A DNA stretch of 64,000 nucleotides from JAAYAY01 sp963674575 (GCA_963674575.2 CAXXQT010000007.1:372001-436000); one strand, 5' to 3'. Positions 37,306 to 46,526 are shown, counted from the first letter of the stretch. A program made the numbers and translations. The notes: generated by a model not told the origin, from the letters alone.

Positions 37306-38649
37306 ATGGGTATCCCACAAGTTGCCATCGTCGGACGCCCGAATGTGGGCAAGTCGAGCGTGTTCAACTGGCTCATCGAAGAGCGTCTGGCCATTGTCGA
37401 TTCCGTGGCCGGCGTCACCCGGGACCGGATGATGCACCCCCTGGAAATCGGCGACCGGCTCGTCGAACTGGTCGATACCGGCGGGATGGGGATCGAGGAT
37501 GTCGACAAGCTGACGGACCACATTGAGGACCAGATCTCGCTGGCCATCGAGTCGGCCGACGTGGTCGTGTTCCTCGTCGACACCCGCACCGGCATCGTCC
37601 CCCTCGACCAGCACGTGGCCAAGCGGCTTCGCGCGCTCAAGGCGCCGGTCATCTGCGTGGCGAACAAGACCGACACGGGCGATCTGGAGTCGTCGGCCGA
37701 TGAGTTCCACCGCTTCGGATGGGACCTGCTCACCATCAGCGCCAAGCAGAACCGGGGCCGCTTCGACCTGCTCGACAAGATCCACGAACTGCTTCCGCCG
37801 CCCGCGGAGGACGAAAACGAGGGCAGTCTGGCCGAGATGAAGCTGGCCATCGTAGGCCGCCGCAACGTAGGCAAGAGCACGTTCATCAACTCGCTGGTCG
37901 AATCGGGGCGGATGATCGTGAGCGAGGTGCCCGGCACGACGCGCGACAGCGTGGACGTGCGGTTCGAGCTCGACGGCAAGTCGTTCATCGCCATCGACAC
38001 GCCGGGGTTCCGCCGTCGCAAGAGCATTTCCGGCGACCTGGAGTTCTACGGCACGAACCGGGCCGAGCGAAGCATCCGCCGGTCTGACGTGGTGCTCATG
38101 TTTTTCGATGCGGGGCAGCGGGTCGGCAAGGTCGACAAGCAGCTTTGCGATTACGTCGCCAACCACCACAAGCCCTGCATCTACGTGGTCAACAAGTGGG
38201 ACCTCATGGTGGACCACATGCCCACCGAACGCTGGGCCGACTATCTCCGCGACACCTTCCGCACGGCCCAGCATGTGCCAATCGCCTTCATCACGGGACA
38301 GACGGGCAAGAACATCAAGCGGCTCCTGAACCACGCCCAGATGCTGTACAAGCAGTCGCAGGAGCGGGTGTCGACAGGCGAGCTGAACCGGCTGATCAAG
38401 GCGGCCCTGGAACTGAACCCGCCGCCGCTGCTGACGGGCCATCGCCGGCCGAGGATCTACTATGCCTCCCAGGTGGCCGTCAGCCCGCCCACGATCGTGT
38501 TTTTCTGCAATAGCCCCAAGGGTTTTCCGGCCAACTACCAGCGTTACCTTCTCGGCGTCCTCCGCGACCAGCTCCCCTTCAGCGAAGTGCCGATCAGGCT
38601 CTTCTTCCGCAAGCGAGAGAGCAACGACACGCGCGACGAGATGCGGTGA
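37306..38649 (+). CDS. der: Ribosome-assembly GTPase Der (EngA)
   Basis: Der acts late in 50S ribosomal subunit assembly and is recognised by its two consecutive G domains. First domain: G1 'GRPNVGKS' at 10-17, 'DTGG' switch region near 60, 'NKTD' near 120. Second domain: 'GRRNVGKS' near 185-192, 'DTPGFRRRK' near 229, 'NKWD' near 296. A C-terminal KH-like domain ends 'FSEVPIRLFFRKRES'. The length of 447 residues is normal (about 440-490). It is cytoplasmic. The start ATG has no strong Shine-Dalgarno, but homologues begin at the same place (MGIPQVAIVG). It is a single-gene unit flanked on both sides by repeat-rich spacers. Confidence 0.97.
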   Translation: MGIPQVAIVGRPNVGKSSVFNWLIEERLAIVDSVAGVTRDRMMHPLEIGDRLVELVDTGGMGIEDVDKLTDHIEDQISLAIESADVVVFLVDTRTGIVPLDQHVAKRLRALKAPVICVANKTDTGDLESSADEFHRFGWDLLTISAKQNRGRFDLLDKIHELLPPPAEDENEGSLAEMKLAIVGRRNVGKSTFINSLVESGRMIVSEVPGTTRDSVDVRFELDGKSFIAIDTPGFRRRKSISGDLEFYGTNRAERSIRRSDVVLMFFDAGQRVGKVDKQLCDYVANHHKPCIYVVNKWDLMVDHMPTERWADYLRDTFRTAQHVPIAFITGQTGKNIKRLLNHAQMLYKQSQERVSTGELNRLIKAALELNPPPLLTGHRRPRIYYASQVAVSPPTIVFFCNSPKGFPANYQRYLLGVLRDQLPFSEVPIRLFFRKRESNDTRDEMR

Positions 38650-39107
38650 TCGCCCGTAGGTTGGCTCTCCAGAGCCTAAATGACCTTGCACGATTCCAAG
38701 AATAGTAGCCATCACGCTCCGCCGTGATGAGCCCCGCCGTCGTCAGGCGGCCGTCTCCGGGAATCACGAAGGGTCATTTTGTTTCATAACCATATTCTTC
38801 AGTCCGGCGGCGAATTCCGCGTTGGCTGGCAAGGCAAGCCCGCGCAGCGCGGCGATACACCTGTAGCCACGTGGCGTAAGCCCGTGGGATGCCGTACGAC
38901 GTGAGCTCCACCAAGCCCGCGCAGCGTGGCGGCACATCGGAAAGTCGCTTTTCGCTCCGCGATAACGCATTTGTTCGCTCCAGCGAACAACGACACTTGT
39001 TGTTGTGCCGCCGCTAACCTCCTCCAACCACGGAAGCCAATTGCAATCCACACCGGTGTCATGCTACCATGAGCGAGCTTCTTCGAGATCCTTGAGGCTT
39101 GGGTGGT
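38650..39107. repeat. Repeat-rich spacer with several dispersed palindromic elements
   Basis: No gene is seen. The spacer contains a short palindrome near 38653 (GGCTCTCCAGAGCC), two direct copies of 'caagcccgcgcagcg' (about 38831 and 38918), and a REP-like element at 38949-39000 ('agtcgcttttcgctccgcg' then 'ttgttcgctccagcgaacaa'). The last has an inverted relative upstream of the moxR gene at 60299-60360. The end near 39100 should contain the promoter of the next gene. Confidence 0.65.
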
Positions 39108-39737
39108 ATGGTGGTCCGGACCGTTAACGCAACACTTCTCATTGCTGCCGTGGTGGGCGCCGTGTCTGCGTATTTCGCAAGCACGGAATACCGGGAGGTG
39201 ATGACTGTTCACCGGCAGTTGGATGCGATGGTGGGCATGCCGATTCGAGATCCGTCCAAGGTGCACGTGCGGGCGATTGCCACGGGCGAAGAGCTGTTCT
39301 TTTCGTGGCGCGTGTATGTGCCCGAGGGTATGAACGTCAGGTGGAAGGACAACTACAGGGGCACATACATTGGCCCAAGACCAAGTGACCGCGAGTTCAT
39401 CGCGAGCGTGTGTTTACTCGCGTCTGACGCGGGATTGGAGATATCGTCCCAGGACAACGTGGCCGGTTACTCGAATCACATCGGCACGCCGCATCTGGCG
39501 CGTCTGCTGGATGAGCACGTGAACGACATCCAAGTGGAGCAATTGGGCTCAGACGGAGTCGTGATGGTCGAGGCGGACGAATTGGTCACACTGCTGCGGC
39601 TGGCATTTCCCGACGACTTGCGTGAGGAGGCCGAACAAGAGGTCGACAGTCACTGGCAAAGACAATCTCACGAGGCGCTGCTCCGTGTGCAGTTGGGCTC
39701 AGCCGAAGCGTTTCGCCGCGCGGGGGCAGGCAAATGA
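39108..39737 (+). CDS. Hypothetical membrane-anchored protein, translationally coupled to the next gene
   Basis: I do not recognise the family. Starting at ATG 39108 (a TTG at 39099 would add three residues), the 209-residue protein has one N-terminal hydrophobic segment (about 6-22; 'TLLIAAVVGAVSAYFAS') and a soluble remainder with no known catalytic motif, ending in a basic, Ala-rich tail. The segment 'ELFFSWRVYVPEGMNVRW' and the equivalent in the next protein ('WRDRYRCDVYLPDNGCVV') look related in position, suggesting a similar soluble domain in both. The stop overlaps the next start (ATGA at 39734-39737), so the two genes are very likely co-translated. Confidence 0.7.
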   Translation: MVVRTVNATLLIAAVVGAVSAYFASTEYREVMTVHRQLDAMVGMPIRDPSKVHVRAIATGEELFFSWRVYVPEGMNVRWKDNYRGTYIGPRPSDREFIASVCLLASDAGLEISSQDNVAGYSNHIGTPHLARLLDEHVNDIQVEQLGSDGVVMVEADELVTLLRLAFPDDLREEAEQEVDSHWQRQSHEALLRVQLGSAEAFRRAGAGK

Positions 39738-40417
39738 CGCTGGAGCCGGGCGATAGCAATGGGGAAGAACTTGCGACGCCACCTGCACGAACGGCGAAAC
39801 TGCAATGGAACCTTCGAACCCTGTTCCTCTTGACGGCGGCAGTGGCCGTTTGGGCCGGCTTCTTCTGCCACGAGGAGCCGATCGCTCAATTGAAGCGAGA
39901 GGTTCTCGAAATGCAGTGTATGACCACGGAACTGGTCGTGGTCAATCCAAGGCAGATTGCCTTTGCCCGTCAACCGCAGCTATGGCGAGATCGCTACCGA
40001 TGCGATGTCTATCTGCCTGACAATGGGTGCGTTGTGAAACTGGCGACCCGGGAGGTTAACAGAGAGGGACTTGCACCGGTTGTCGGCGAAGCCAAGATTC
40101 CCAAAGGCCAACATCGGATTGACCTGTTCCAAATTGACAGGGGCGAGCAACGAGAGACATGCGTTCTGGTCGACGGGCAGACAGCCTTCAAAGCCAGCGA
40201 CAATGTGACGTGGCATGGCGGATTCCATCGCGAAACCGGCTCCTCAAGTCTCAGTCCTGATCCATGGCGAGGCACGTCGTGGCCCGACACACCGCTCATC
40301 CTGCTATGCTACAGGTTTCATCCACGCCAAGAAAACGGCGCCGTCTCTTTTGTGAGTGGTCCCACCAACGGCCTCCTGCTCTGGATCGAACGGATCGCGC
40401 CGAACGATTCTCCCTGA
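39734..40417 (+). CDS. Hypothetical protein with a planctomycete 'LRTLFLLTAAVAVW' membrane segment
   Basis: A 227-residue protein with a cytoplasmic-looking N-terminus (about 1-25), then 'LQWNLRTLFLLTAAVAVWAG' (about 24-43), a membrane segment that recurs at the N-termini of many planctomycete proteins of unknown function. The rest is soluble, with no known catalytic motif. It overlaps the upstream gene by 4 bp. The next gene begins 193 bp downstream, and a longer reading of that gene would overlap this one but starts in unlikely sequence. Function unknown. Confidence 0.72.
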   Translation: MTLEPGDSNGEELATPPARTAKLQWNLRTLFLLTAAVAVWAGFFCHEEPIAQLKREVLEMQCMTTELVVVNPRQIAFARQPQLWRDRYRCDVYLPDNGCVVKLATREVNREGLAPVVGEAKIPKGQHRIDLFQIDRGEQRETCVLVDGQTAFKASDNVTWHGGFHRETGSSSLSPDPWRGTSWPDTPLILLCYRFHPRQENGAVSFVSGPTNGLLLWIERIAPNDSP

Positions 40418-40610
40418 TTCCCAATACGCTCCGTCCTGGCCCCGGCCGCCGCGTTCATGCAAGCGATCCGGGCATTTGGGCTTCCGGCCCCGGATTTGTG
40501 CCGGATTCCACGCTCCACACCGTGTTTTTTGCTGCCAGCGACTAGCCAAACGGGCGGGGCGTCCACTAGAATGCTCGACGTTCCTGCATGCCCCGGGGAG
40601 AACGCCTGCG

Positions 40611-41312
40611 ATGCACCTGGAAGAATCCAAAGTCCGCGACACAATCTATCAGTTGACGATGCGCATCCGCGATCGATTTCCCAGTTCGGGAATCTACGAT
40701 GTGTGCAGCGAATTGTACGACGTGTCGAAAGAGACCGAACAGATTGTGGCGACGATTGCCCGACCCATTCTCGCCGTGCGTTTCATTGCCGGCATCCTCA
40801 TTCTGTCGTTTGTCGCCGCGATCGTCTTCTTGCTGCTGGGACATCCTGCCGACGAAAAGCTCTCGATCTTCTCGATGATCCAAACGCTCGAAGCGGGCGG
40901 CAACCTGCTGATCCTGATCGGTCTGGCCGTGATCTTCCTGTGGTCTTCGGAGCGACGCATCCGCCGTGGGCGCGTGATCCAGGCGCTCAATCGCCTGCGC
41001 GATATCGCCCACGTGATCGACATGAAGCAGTTGACGAAAGATCCGGACGGCCTGGCCCAGGTAAGCCGCCCAACGGCCAATAGCCCCAAACGAAAACTGA
41101 ACGCCTTCGAACTGGGCCGGTACCTCGACTACTGCACCGAGATGCTCTCCCTGGTCAGCAAGTTGGGCTATCTCTACGTGGCCAGCTTTCACGATTCCGA
41201 CGCAACCGACGCCGCCAACGACCTGGAGAATCTCTGCACCGGGCTCTCCCGCAAGATCTGGCAGAAAATCATGATCCTCCGCGGCATGAAGCCGGAGCAG
41301 CCCGCGGGGTGA
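40611..41312 (+). CDS. Hypothetical protein with two transmembrane segments
   Basis: The start at 40611 (MHLEESKVRDTIYQL) is favoured over an upstream start because of the upstream GGGGAG and because codon usage changes there. The 233-residue protein has a soluble N-terminus (about 1-55), two hydrophobic segments (about 57-82, 'ILAVRFIAGILILSFVAAIV', and about 96-113, 'GGNLLILIGLAVIFLW') separated by a short loop, and a helical C-terminal domain (about 118-233). I do not recognise a named family. The layout resembles small inner-membrane proteins with a cytoplasmic helical domain. It stands 106 bp before the GT2 gene on the same strand. Confidence 0.75.
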   Translation: MHLEESKVRDTIYQLTMRIRDRFPSSGIYDVCSELYDVSKETEQIVATIARPILAVRFIAGILILSFVAAIVFLLLGHPADEKLSIFSMIQTLEAGGNLLILIGLAVIFLWSSERRIRRGRVIQALNRLRDIAHVIDMKQLTKDPDGLAQVSRPTANSPKRKLNAFELGRYLDYCTEMLSLVSKLGYLYVASFHDSDATDAANDLENLCTGLSRKIWQKIMILRGMKPEQPAG

Positions 41313-41418
41313 GTGAGCAGAGCATTGTGGAGCTTTGTATGCCGGGCAGAAGGGGGGCCGTTGCTGCCCGATGGGGCGAACTGCCGGCTGTGCGGAGCCG
41401 TGCCAAGGAGAAGGACGA

Positions 41419-42165
41419 ATGCCCAACGCCGAAAAAACACTCGTCACCGTGGCGACCTACAACGAAATGGAGAACCTGCCCGAATTGGTCGAGCGGGTCT
41501 TCGATGAGACGCCCCAGGTCGACATGCTGGTGATCGACGACAACTCGCCCGACGGCACGGGCCAGTGGTGCGACGAGAAGGCGGATGAAGAACCCCGCCT
41601 CTACTGTCTCCATCGTGAGGGCAAGCTGGGCCTGGGCACGGCCACGATGGCCGGCATGAAATACGGCATCGAGCACGGCTACCAGTTTGTTCTCAACATG
41701 GACGCCGACTTCAGCCACCACCCCAAGTACCTGCCCGATTTTCTGGCCGGGATGGACCCGGAAGATGGTCCGCCTGTCGACGTGATGATCGGCTCCCGCT
41801 ACGTGCCCGGCGGCGGCGTGAAGGGCTGGGGATTCAAGCGGCACTTCATGTCGCGGGGCGTCAACCTCTACAGCCGCTTGCTGCTCGGCCTGAAGACCAA
41901 GGATTGCAGCGGCGCCTTTCGCTGCTACCGAACGGAACTGCTGGCCAAGCTCGATTTCGACCGCGTCCGTTCCCGAGGCTACTCTTTCCAGGAAGAAATC
42001 CTCTGGCATCTGAAGCGTGTCGGGGCAACCTTCGGGGAGACGCCGATCACGTTCGTCGACCGCCAACGCGGGTCCTCGAAGATCAACGGCAAGGAAGCCG
42101 TCGCCGCCCTCTGGATCCTCTTCACCCTCGGCCTGCGAAACTGGCTGCGATTGGGCCCGAAGTGA
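41419..42165 (+). CDS. GT2 glycosyltransferase, polyprenol-phosphate mannose synthase-like
   Basis: The 248-residue protein starts at ATG 41419 with AAGGAG 8 bp upstream. It has the short DPM1-like GT2 architecture: 'VTVATYNEMENLPELVERVF' for nucleotide-sugar binding, 'LVIDDNSPDGTG' (about 36-47), the metal-binding DxD as 'NMDADFSHHP' (Asp95, Asp97), then 'GSRYVPGGGVKGWGFKRHFMSRGVNLYSR', 'SGAFRCYR' and 'EEILWHLKRVGATFGETPITF'. There is no C-terminal GtrA-like membrane domain, so it is the soluble form. Known reaction: transfer of mannose from GDP-mannose to a polyprenol phosphate, supplying lipid-linked mannose for cell-envelope glycans; the sugar specificity here is inferred. Confidence 0.9.
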   Translation: MPNAEKTLVTVATYNEMENLPELVERVFDETPQVDMLVIDDNSPDGTGQWCDEKADEEPRLYCLHREGKLGLGTATMAGMKYGIEHGYQFVLNMDADFSHHPKYLPDFLAGMDPEDGPPVDVMIGSRYVPGGGVKGWGFKRHFMSRGVNLYSRLLLGLKTKDCSGAFRCYRTELLAKLDFDRVRSRGYSFQEEILWHLKRVGATFGETPITFVDRQRGSSKINGKEAVAALWILFTLGLRNWLRLGPK

Positions 42166-42496
42166 AGAACTCAAAGTGAAAAAGACGGAACCCCAGCGAT
42201 ATGCAGACTCCCAGGAAAAGCGGAACACCACAGAGGTCACAGAGGTCACGGAGAAAGATGGAGTAAGAGAGAAATGACGAATGAAGAAAATCAAATGACG
42301 AAGCAAATCCGAAGACCTGAATGACGAAGGTTGTGCATGATGCGACTTTCGACGTTCTTCACTGGACTGGATCTTCCTCTGTGCCCTCCGTGCCCTCTGT
42401 GGTTGTTAGTTTTTTCAGCCCGTTGTGCGTCCACTAGTTCCATTCAGCAGCAGAGTGAAACAGTCGAACCAAGGACCTTTCTATAGAGCCACGCTG
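42166..42496. repeat. Spacer with dispersed AT-richer repeats
   Basis: No gene is seen. About 42229-42256 carries a short 'agaggtcac' tandem. 42271-42365 matches the element at 55861-55997 ('aatgacgaatgaagaa', 'ccgaagacct', 'gaaggttgtgca', 'ctttcgac'). About 42378-42404 carries 'ctctgtgccctccgtgccc', which is an inverted relative of the first tandem. These resemble non-autonomous, MITE-like elements. Confidence 0.65.
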
Positions 42497-42934
42497 ATGA
42501 GTGAAACTAATTCGTCGTCCAACAGTTGCCCTTCTTGCACGTTCACGTTTCGGGTCCGCTACAGCGAAACGGACCAGATGCGGACCTACTACAACTCCCA
42601 CGCCCTGGTATGGTTCGAAACGGGACGGACCGAACTGCTCCGCTCGATGGGGCACAGCTATCGCGACATGGAATCGCAGGGCTTGTTTCTGCCCGTCCGC
42701 GAGGCCCACGTCGAGTATCAGGGCCGAGCCCAGTACGACGACCTGCTCCGCCTCACGGCCACCATGGTGAAGGTCAGCCGAACCCAGCTTCGCGTCGACG
42801 TGGAGATCGTCCAGGACGACGGAGGCGCCCCCGTTTGCCGCGGTTGGACCATCCACGTGGTGACCAACGCCGAGGGCCGACCCATTCGGCCGCCCGAGTG
42901 GTTCACGAAGTTGCTCGACGGGACGGAGGGGTAG
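42497..42934 (+). CDS. YbgC-type 4HBT acyl-CoA thioesterase
   Basis: A 145-residue hotdog-fold thioesterase; ATG 42497 was chosen because the family starts shortly before 'FRVRYSETDQM'. The diagnostic N-terminal block 'VRYSETDQMRTYYNSHALVW' (about 20-39) has the catalytic Asp at position 26 (ETDQM) and a conserved helix with 'FETGRTELLR' next to it. The central strands 'VEYQGRAQYDDLLRLTATMV' and the ending 'RPIRPPEWF' also fit the family. Known role: hydrolysis of acyl-CoA thioesters, often for lipid metabolism or Tol-Pal-associated envelope maintenance. No tol genes are nearby, so the physiological substrate is unknown. Confidence 0.9.
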   Translation: MSETNSSSNSCPSCTFTFRVRYSETDQMRTYYNSHALVWFETGRTELLRSMGHSYRDMESQGLFLPVREAHVEYQGRAQYDDLLRLTATMVKVSRTQLRVDVEIVQDDGGAPVCRGWTIHVVTNAEGRPIRPPEWFTKLLDGTEG

Positions 42935-43061
42935 ATTCGAAATACGAATTTCGAAATACGAAACAAATTCGAATTGGGAAGCACGAAGAACCTCTGCCAT
43001 TACAGCCCTTCGGTCTTCAGTCTTCAGCCTTGTTTCCACCGTCACTCGTCTTCACTTTGAG

Positions 43062-44597
43062 TTACTGCTTGCCTTCAGCAATGACGCGACGAAACAACTC
43101 CAACTCCTCCTCATCGTAGGGCCGACAGTCGTCGTGGTAGAGGTCATGCTGCCAGACCTTCGGCTCCGGCTGACCCGGACGGTGGCCCCAGTTCAGATCG
43201 GTCTGCGTCTTGCCGTTGACCAGGCCCCAGTGCAGGCAGCCCACGTTCTCCCGGCGAAAGACGGGCAGGCAGGTCGCCACCAGGGAGCCGCGTCCGCGGT
43301 TGAGCCATTCGGTGTTGATCAGAGGTCGATCGTGTTGCTTTAAATCTGCGATGTGCTTGGTCAGGTGTTCGGCCGAGCCGTAGTCGTGGAACGTGATCAC
43401 GTCGCTGTTGCGGTAGATCACCTGGTTGAGGGCCCCGTTGCCGTTCCACTGGCCGATCGTGAGCGGTTGGTCCGGGTCCACCTCTCTGGCCCAGGCAAAG
43501 ACCTTTTCGACGAGCGGAATCGACACGTCGCCCAGCCTGCCGTTGGTCGGTTCGTTGTAGAGATCCCAGACCCACACACGCGGGTCATCCTTGAACGAGC
43601 CGACGACGTCGCGCACGCATTCTCGCAGCCGGAACCACTGCTTCGAATCGCGGACGATGCTGTGGCCCGGACTGGGTGTCCAACCGTTGGCGTACCAGCC
43701 TTCAACCACCTCGGGCTGCCGCCCGTATACGGGATCGGAAATGGGGCCGAAAACGCAATCGTCGAAGAGGGCGAACATCACCTTGATGCCGTGCCGATCG
43801 CAGATGTCCAAAAACACGTCGAGCCGCTTTTTGAAGGCGTCGGGGTCGTGCTCCCAAACCACGAAGGGCAGCACGACGCGCAGGCAGTTCAGGCCGAGTC
43901 CTTCTGCCAGTTGAAGTTCCCGGTCGATCCGTTCTGGCTCGAAGTTGTAGGGCATCCACATTTCCGTGTAGCTGATGGCATTGGCCGGCACGTAGTTGAA
44001 GCCGCAGGGCCAGGGCTGCGATCGATACCACTGCCACGCCCGCTCTCGCGTCCACCGATTCTCGTGGATTGCAACAAGTCCCACGTCGACATACTGCCCG
44101 CCGTAGGTCTGACGGCAGTGGACGGCGATCGTGTTTCGCCCCGGTTTGATCGTCGCCGCGGCCGCCGCCGAGACAGGAAGCAGGTCGTGGTCCGTGTTGA
44201 ACCAGGTTGCCTTGGCGGCAAGGGTGCCGTTCAGATAGACTTCCGTGTCCTCGTCATGGTGCAGCAGCAGGTAGAGCTCCCCGTCGACGGGACGATCGAA
44301 GGTGAAATTGCGGCGAAGCCAGATCTCCTGGGTGTTCCAGACGGTGCCAACGCGTGTGTTGGGAGTGTCCTTCGTGCCGAATCCTCCCTCGCCTTCCTGC
44401 CAGGAGCCGTCGTCGAAATCGGGTCGGAACCAGCCGTCAGCCGGCCTGGTGAACGTGTAGCGCCAGATGCCCGGCTCCTGCTTGGCATGGGGCAGGATCG
44501 TCTGGTCGGCGTCGCCCGCGGCCGAGGCCGTTGCAACCAACAGGGCGGCCTGCAACCAACCGAGGAGGAACGTAACCCGCTTTCGTGACGTTTTCAT
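43062..44597 (-). CDS. Secreted clan-A (GH5/GH2-like) glycoside hydrolase
   Basis: The start at 44597 (MKTSRKRV) has GAGGA 7 bp upstream; an ATG 9 bp earlier is also possible. The 511-residue protein has a signal peptide (about 10-27), an N-terminal sugar-binding-like beta-sandwich with 'GELYLLLHHDEDTEVYLNGT' (GH2-type), and a (beta/alpha)8 barrel. In the barrel, Glu349 in 'WDLYNEPTN' is the expected acid/base and Glu430 in 'INTEWLNRG' the expected nucleophile. Known for the clan: retaining hydrolysis of plant or algal polysaccharides; the substrate cannot be read off. It is divergent from a sulfatase gene, with a 312-bp gap, which suggests use on sulfated or plant-derived glycans (inference). 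Confidence 0.85.
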   Translation of the reverse strand: MKTSRKRVTFLLGWLQAALLVATASAAGDADQTILPHAKQEPGIWRYTFTRPADGWFRPDFDDGSWQEGEGGFGTKDTPNTRVGTVWNTQEIWLRRNFTFDRPVDGELYLLLHHDEDTEVYLNGTLAAKATWFNTDHDLLPVSAAAAATIKPGRNTIAVHCRQTYGGQYVDVGLVAIHENRWTRERAWQWYRSQPWPCGFNYVPANAISYTEMWMPYNFEPERIDRELQLAEGLGLNCLRVVLPFVVWEHDPDAFKKRLDVFLDICDRHGIKVMFALFDDCVFGPISDPVYGRQPEVVEGWYANGWTPSPGHSIVRDSKQWFRLRECVRDVVGSFKDDPRVWVWDLYNEPTNGRLGDVSIPLVEKVFAWAREVDPDQPLTIGQWNGNGALNQVIYRNSDVITFHDYGSAEHLTKHIADLKQHDRPLINTEWLNRGRGSLVATCLPVFRRENVGCLHWGLVNGKTQTDLNWGHRPGQPEPKVWQHDLYHDDCRPYDEEELELFRRVIAEGKQ

Positions 44598-44909
44598 GGC
44601 TTGCATCCTCAGGTGAACGATCCGGAGTATCTAACGCAGCGATATTCTCGGGCATTCCTCGCGTGACGACGTCACCATGTTCGCCCATTTCATGGCCCGA
44701 CACAAGCATTCGACCGAGACGGAAGCTCCCTTGCCTGGCGCCAGCCTCCCCGGCAGGGGCTGCTTGTGGATCGAACCGGTAGTTTCTTTTTGTCTGCCTG
44801 CCCCCCCGCCGCTTCTGATTGACGCGGCACCTGGCGCTGTGTGAGAATGGAGCCGCTTCTGGGATATGGTGGCAGGCCCCAAACTCGCAATCAGCGCCGG
44901 CAGGTCAAG
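44598..44909. other. Divergent intergenic region
   Basis: Between the glycoside hydrolase (minus) and sulfatase (plus) genes. It must hold both promoters. I see no gene or repeat I can name. An in-frame earlier ATG at 44841 for the sulfatase lacks a signal-like sequence and is disfavoured. Confidence 0.35.
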
Positions 44910-46514
44910 ATGAAAGCTCATCTCCTTTCAATCGGTCTTCTGCTTGTTCCCGTCTTCTGTACCGTTGTCCGCGGCGAGGACTCGCCGAAAAGGCCTCCGA
45001 ACTTCGTGTTCTTCGTGGCCGACGACATGCAGCGCGAGATGTTCAACTGCCTGGCCGAGGGAGAAGAACCGTTTCTGACTCCCAACCTCGACCGCCTGGC
45101 GGCCGAGGGAACGCTGATGACGCAGCAATACGTGTCGTCGCCCGTCTGCACGCCAAGCCGCTTCACCTGCCTGACCGGACGATTTGCCAGCCGCTCCACG
45201 AGCCGCGCCCTCCTGCAAACGATTCTCGAAGAGGGGCAGAGCGTGGTGAATTGGAACACCAGGATCCGCCCGGGCCAGCCCTCCTTGCCGCGGCTCCTCC
45301 AGCGCGCCGGCTACAAGACCGGGATGGTGGGCAAGAACCATGTTTTTGAAGTTCCCGGGCGCAGAAAAGTGGGCCGCCATGAGGATCCGCACGATCCGCT
45401 CGTCCATGCCCGCCTCCAAGCCGATCAGCAGACGCTCTGCAACGCGATCAGGCGATGCGGCTTCGATTATGCCGCGGCCATCTATCAGAACAATCCGGAA
45501 AGCAACGGCCCCGAGGCGTTGGCCGTACACAATCTCGATTGGATCGCCCAGGCCGCGATCCGCTTCATCGAAGAGAATCAGGACCATCCCTTCTTTCTCT
45601 ATTTCGCCTCCACGGTCCCCCACTCGCCAGGTGATCCGGCCCGATCGTGGAACACCGATCGCCGCACAACGGCCGCCGGATTTCTCGCCGAACCGCTGAA
45701 CGTACTGCCATCCCGCCACGATATTCCCAAGCGTCTGGAGGCGGCGGGAGTGCCCGTCGATAGCCAACGAGCCAACATGCTCTGGCTCGACGACGCGCTC
45801 GGCGTGCTGCTCTGGCAGTTGCACGAACTCGGGCTGGACGACAACACGATCGTGCTGTTCTTCAACGACAATGGGCAGGGAGCCAAGGGGACCCTTTACG
45901 AGGACGGGATCCGAAGTCCAAGTATCATCTGGCGCAAGGGCGGGTTCCCGTGCAAGCTGGCCTGCAACGTGAAGGTCTCCAACACGGATTTTGCCCCCAC
46001 GATCCTCGACTTCGCCGGAATTCCCAAACCGGAAGACCTCTTCGACGGCGTGAGCTTCCGTCCCGCGTTGGAGGGCAACGCCGAACCGATCCACGAAACG
46101 CTCTATTTCGAACTGGGCTATGCCCGAGCCGTCGTGATGGGGCGTTGGAAGTACCTGGCCGTTCGCTACCCGGACCGGGCTCGAACCATGTCGCGGGAGG
46201 AGCGTGCCCGGATCCTCGACCAATACAACTCGTCGCTGCGAGAACGAGGCAGGCCGATCCTCACGACCGATCCCTTGGCCCGCTTCAGCCACCTCTCGCT
46301 TATCCCGGGCGGCGGCGACGCCGAGGCCGCTTCCACCGGCCAACGGCCCGGCTACTACGACTCGGACCAACTCTACGATCTGCAGCGGGATCCCCTCGAA
46401 CGGAAGAACCTGGCCGGCGATCCCGATTATGCCGACGAGTTGCAGGTCATGAAACAGCACCTCCAAAACTACCTCAACACGCTCCCCGGCGGCTTCGCCG
46501 ATTTGAAAGACTAA
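44910..46514 (+). CDS. Secreted sulfatase (formylglycine-type)
   Basis: The 534-residue protein starts at ATG 44910, which begins a signal peptide (hydrophobic 4-18). Alkaline-phosphatase-superfamily sulfatase signature: 'NFVFFVADDM' with the metal-binding Asp pair at 38-39, then 'CTPSRFTCLTGR' starting at Cys80, the C-x-P-S-R site converted to formylglycine by an anaerobic or aerobic maturase (not in this window). Further down are 'HDPLVHARLQ' and the metal site 'FFNDNGQGAKGTLYEDGIRSP'. The C-terminal 'LYDLQRDPLERKNLAGDP' is also typical. It hydrolyses sulfate esters of carbohydrates. It is followed after 12 bp by a PQQ-type propeller on the same strand, so the pair is almost certainly an operon. 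Confidence 0.93.
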   Translation: MKAHLLSIGLLLVPVFCTVVRGEDSPKRPPNFVFFVADDMQREMFNCLAEGEEPFLTPNLDRLAAEGTLMTQQYVSSPVCTPSRFTCLTGRFASRSTSRALLQTILEEGQSVVNWNTRIRPGQPSLPRLLQRAGYKTGMVGKNHVFEVPGRRKVGRHEDPHDPLVHARLQADQQTLCNAIRRCGFDYAAAIYQNNPESNGPEALAVHNLDWIAQAAIRFIEENQDHPFFLYFASTVPHSPGDPARSWNTDRRTTAAGFLAEPLNVLPSRHDIPKRLEAAGVPVDSQRANMLWLDDALGVLLWQLHELGLDDNTIVLFFNDNGQGAKGTLYEDGIRSPSIIWRKGGFPCKLACNVKVSNTDFAPTILDFAGIPKPEDLFDGVSFRPALEGNAEPIHETLYFELGYARAVVMGRWKYLAVRYPDRARTMSREERARILDQYNSSLRERGRPILTTDPLARFSHLSLIPGGGDAEAASTGQRPGYYDSDQLYDLQRDPLERKNLAGDPDYADELQVMKQHLQNYLNTLPGGFADLKD

Positions 46515-46526
46515 GGAACTTGCCCC

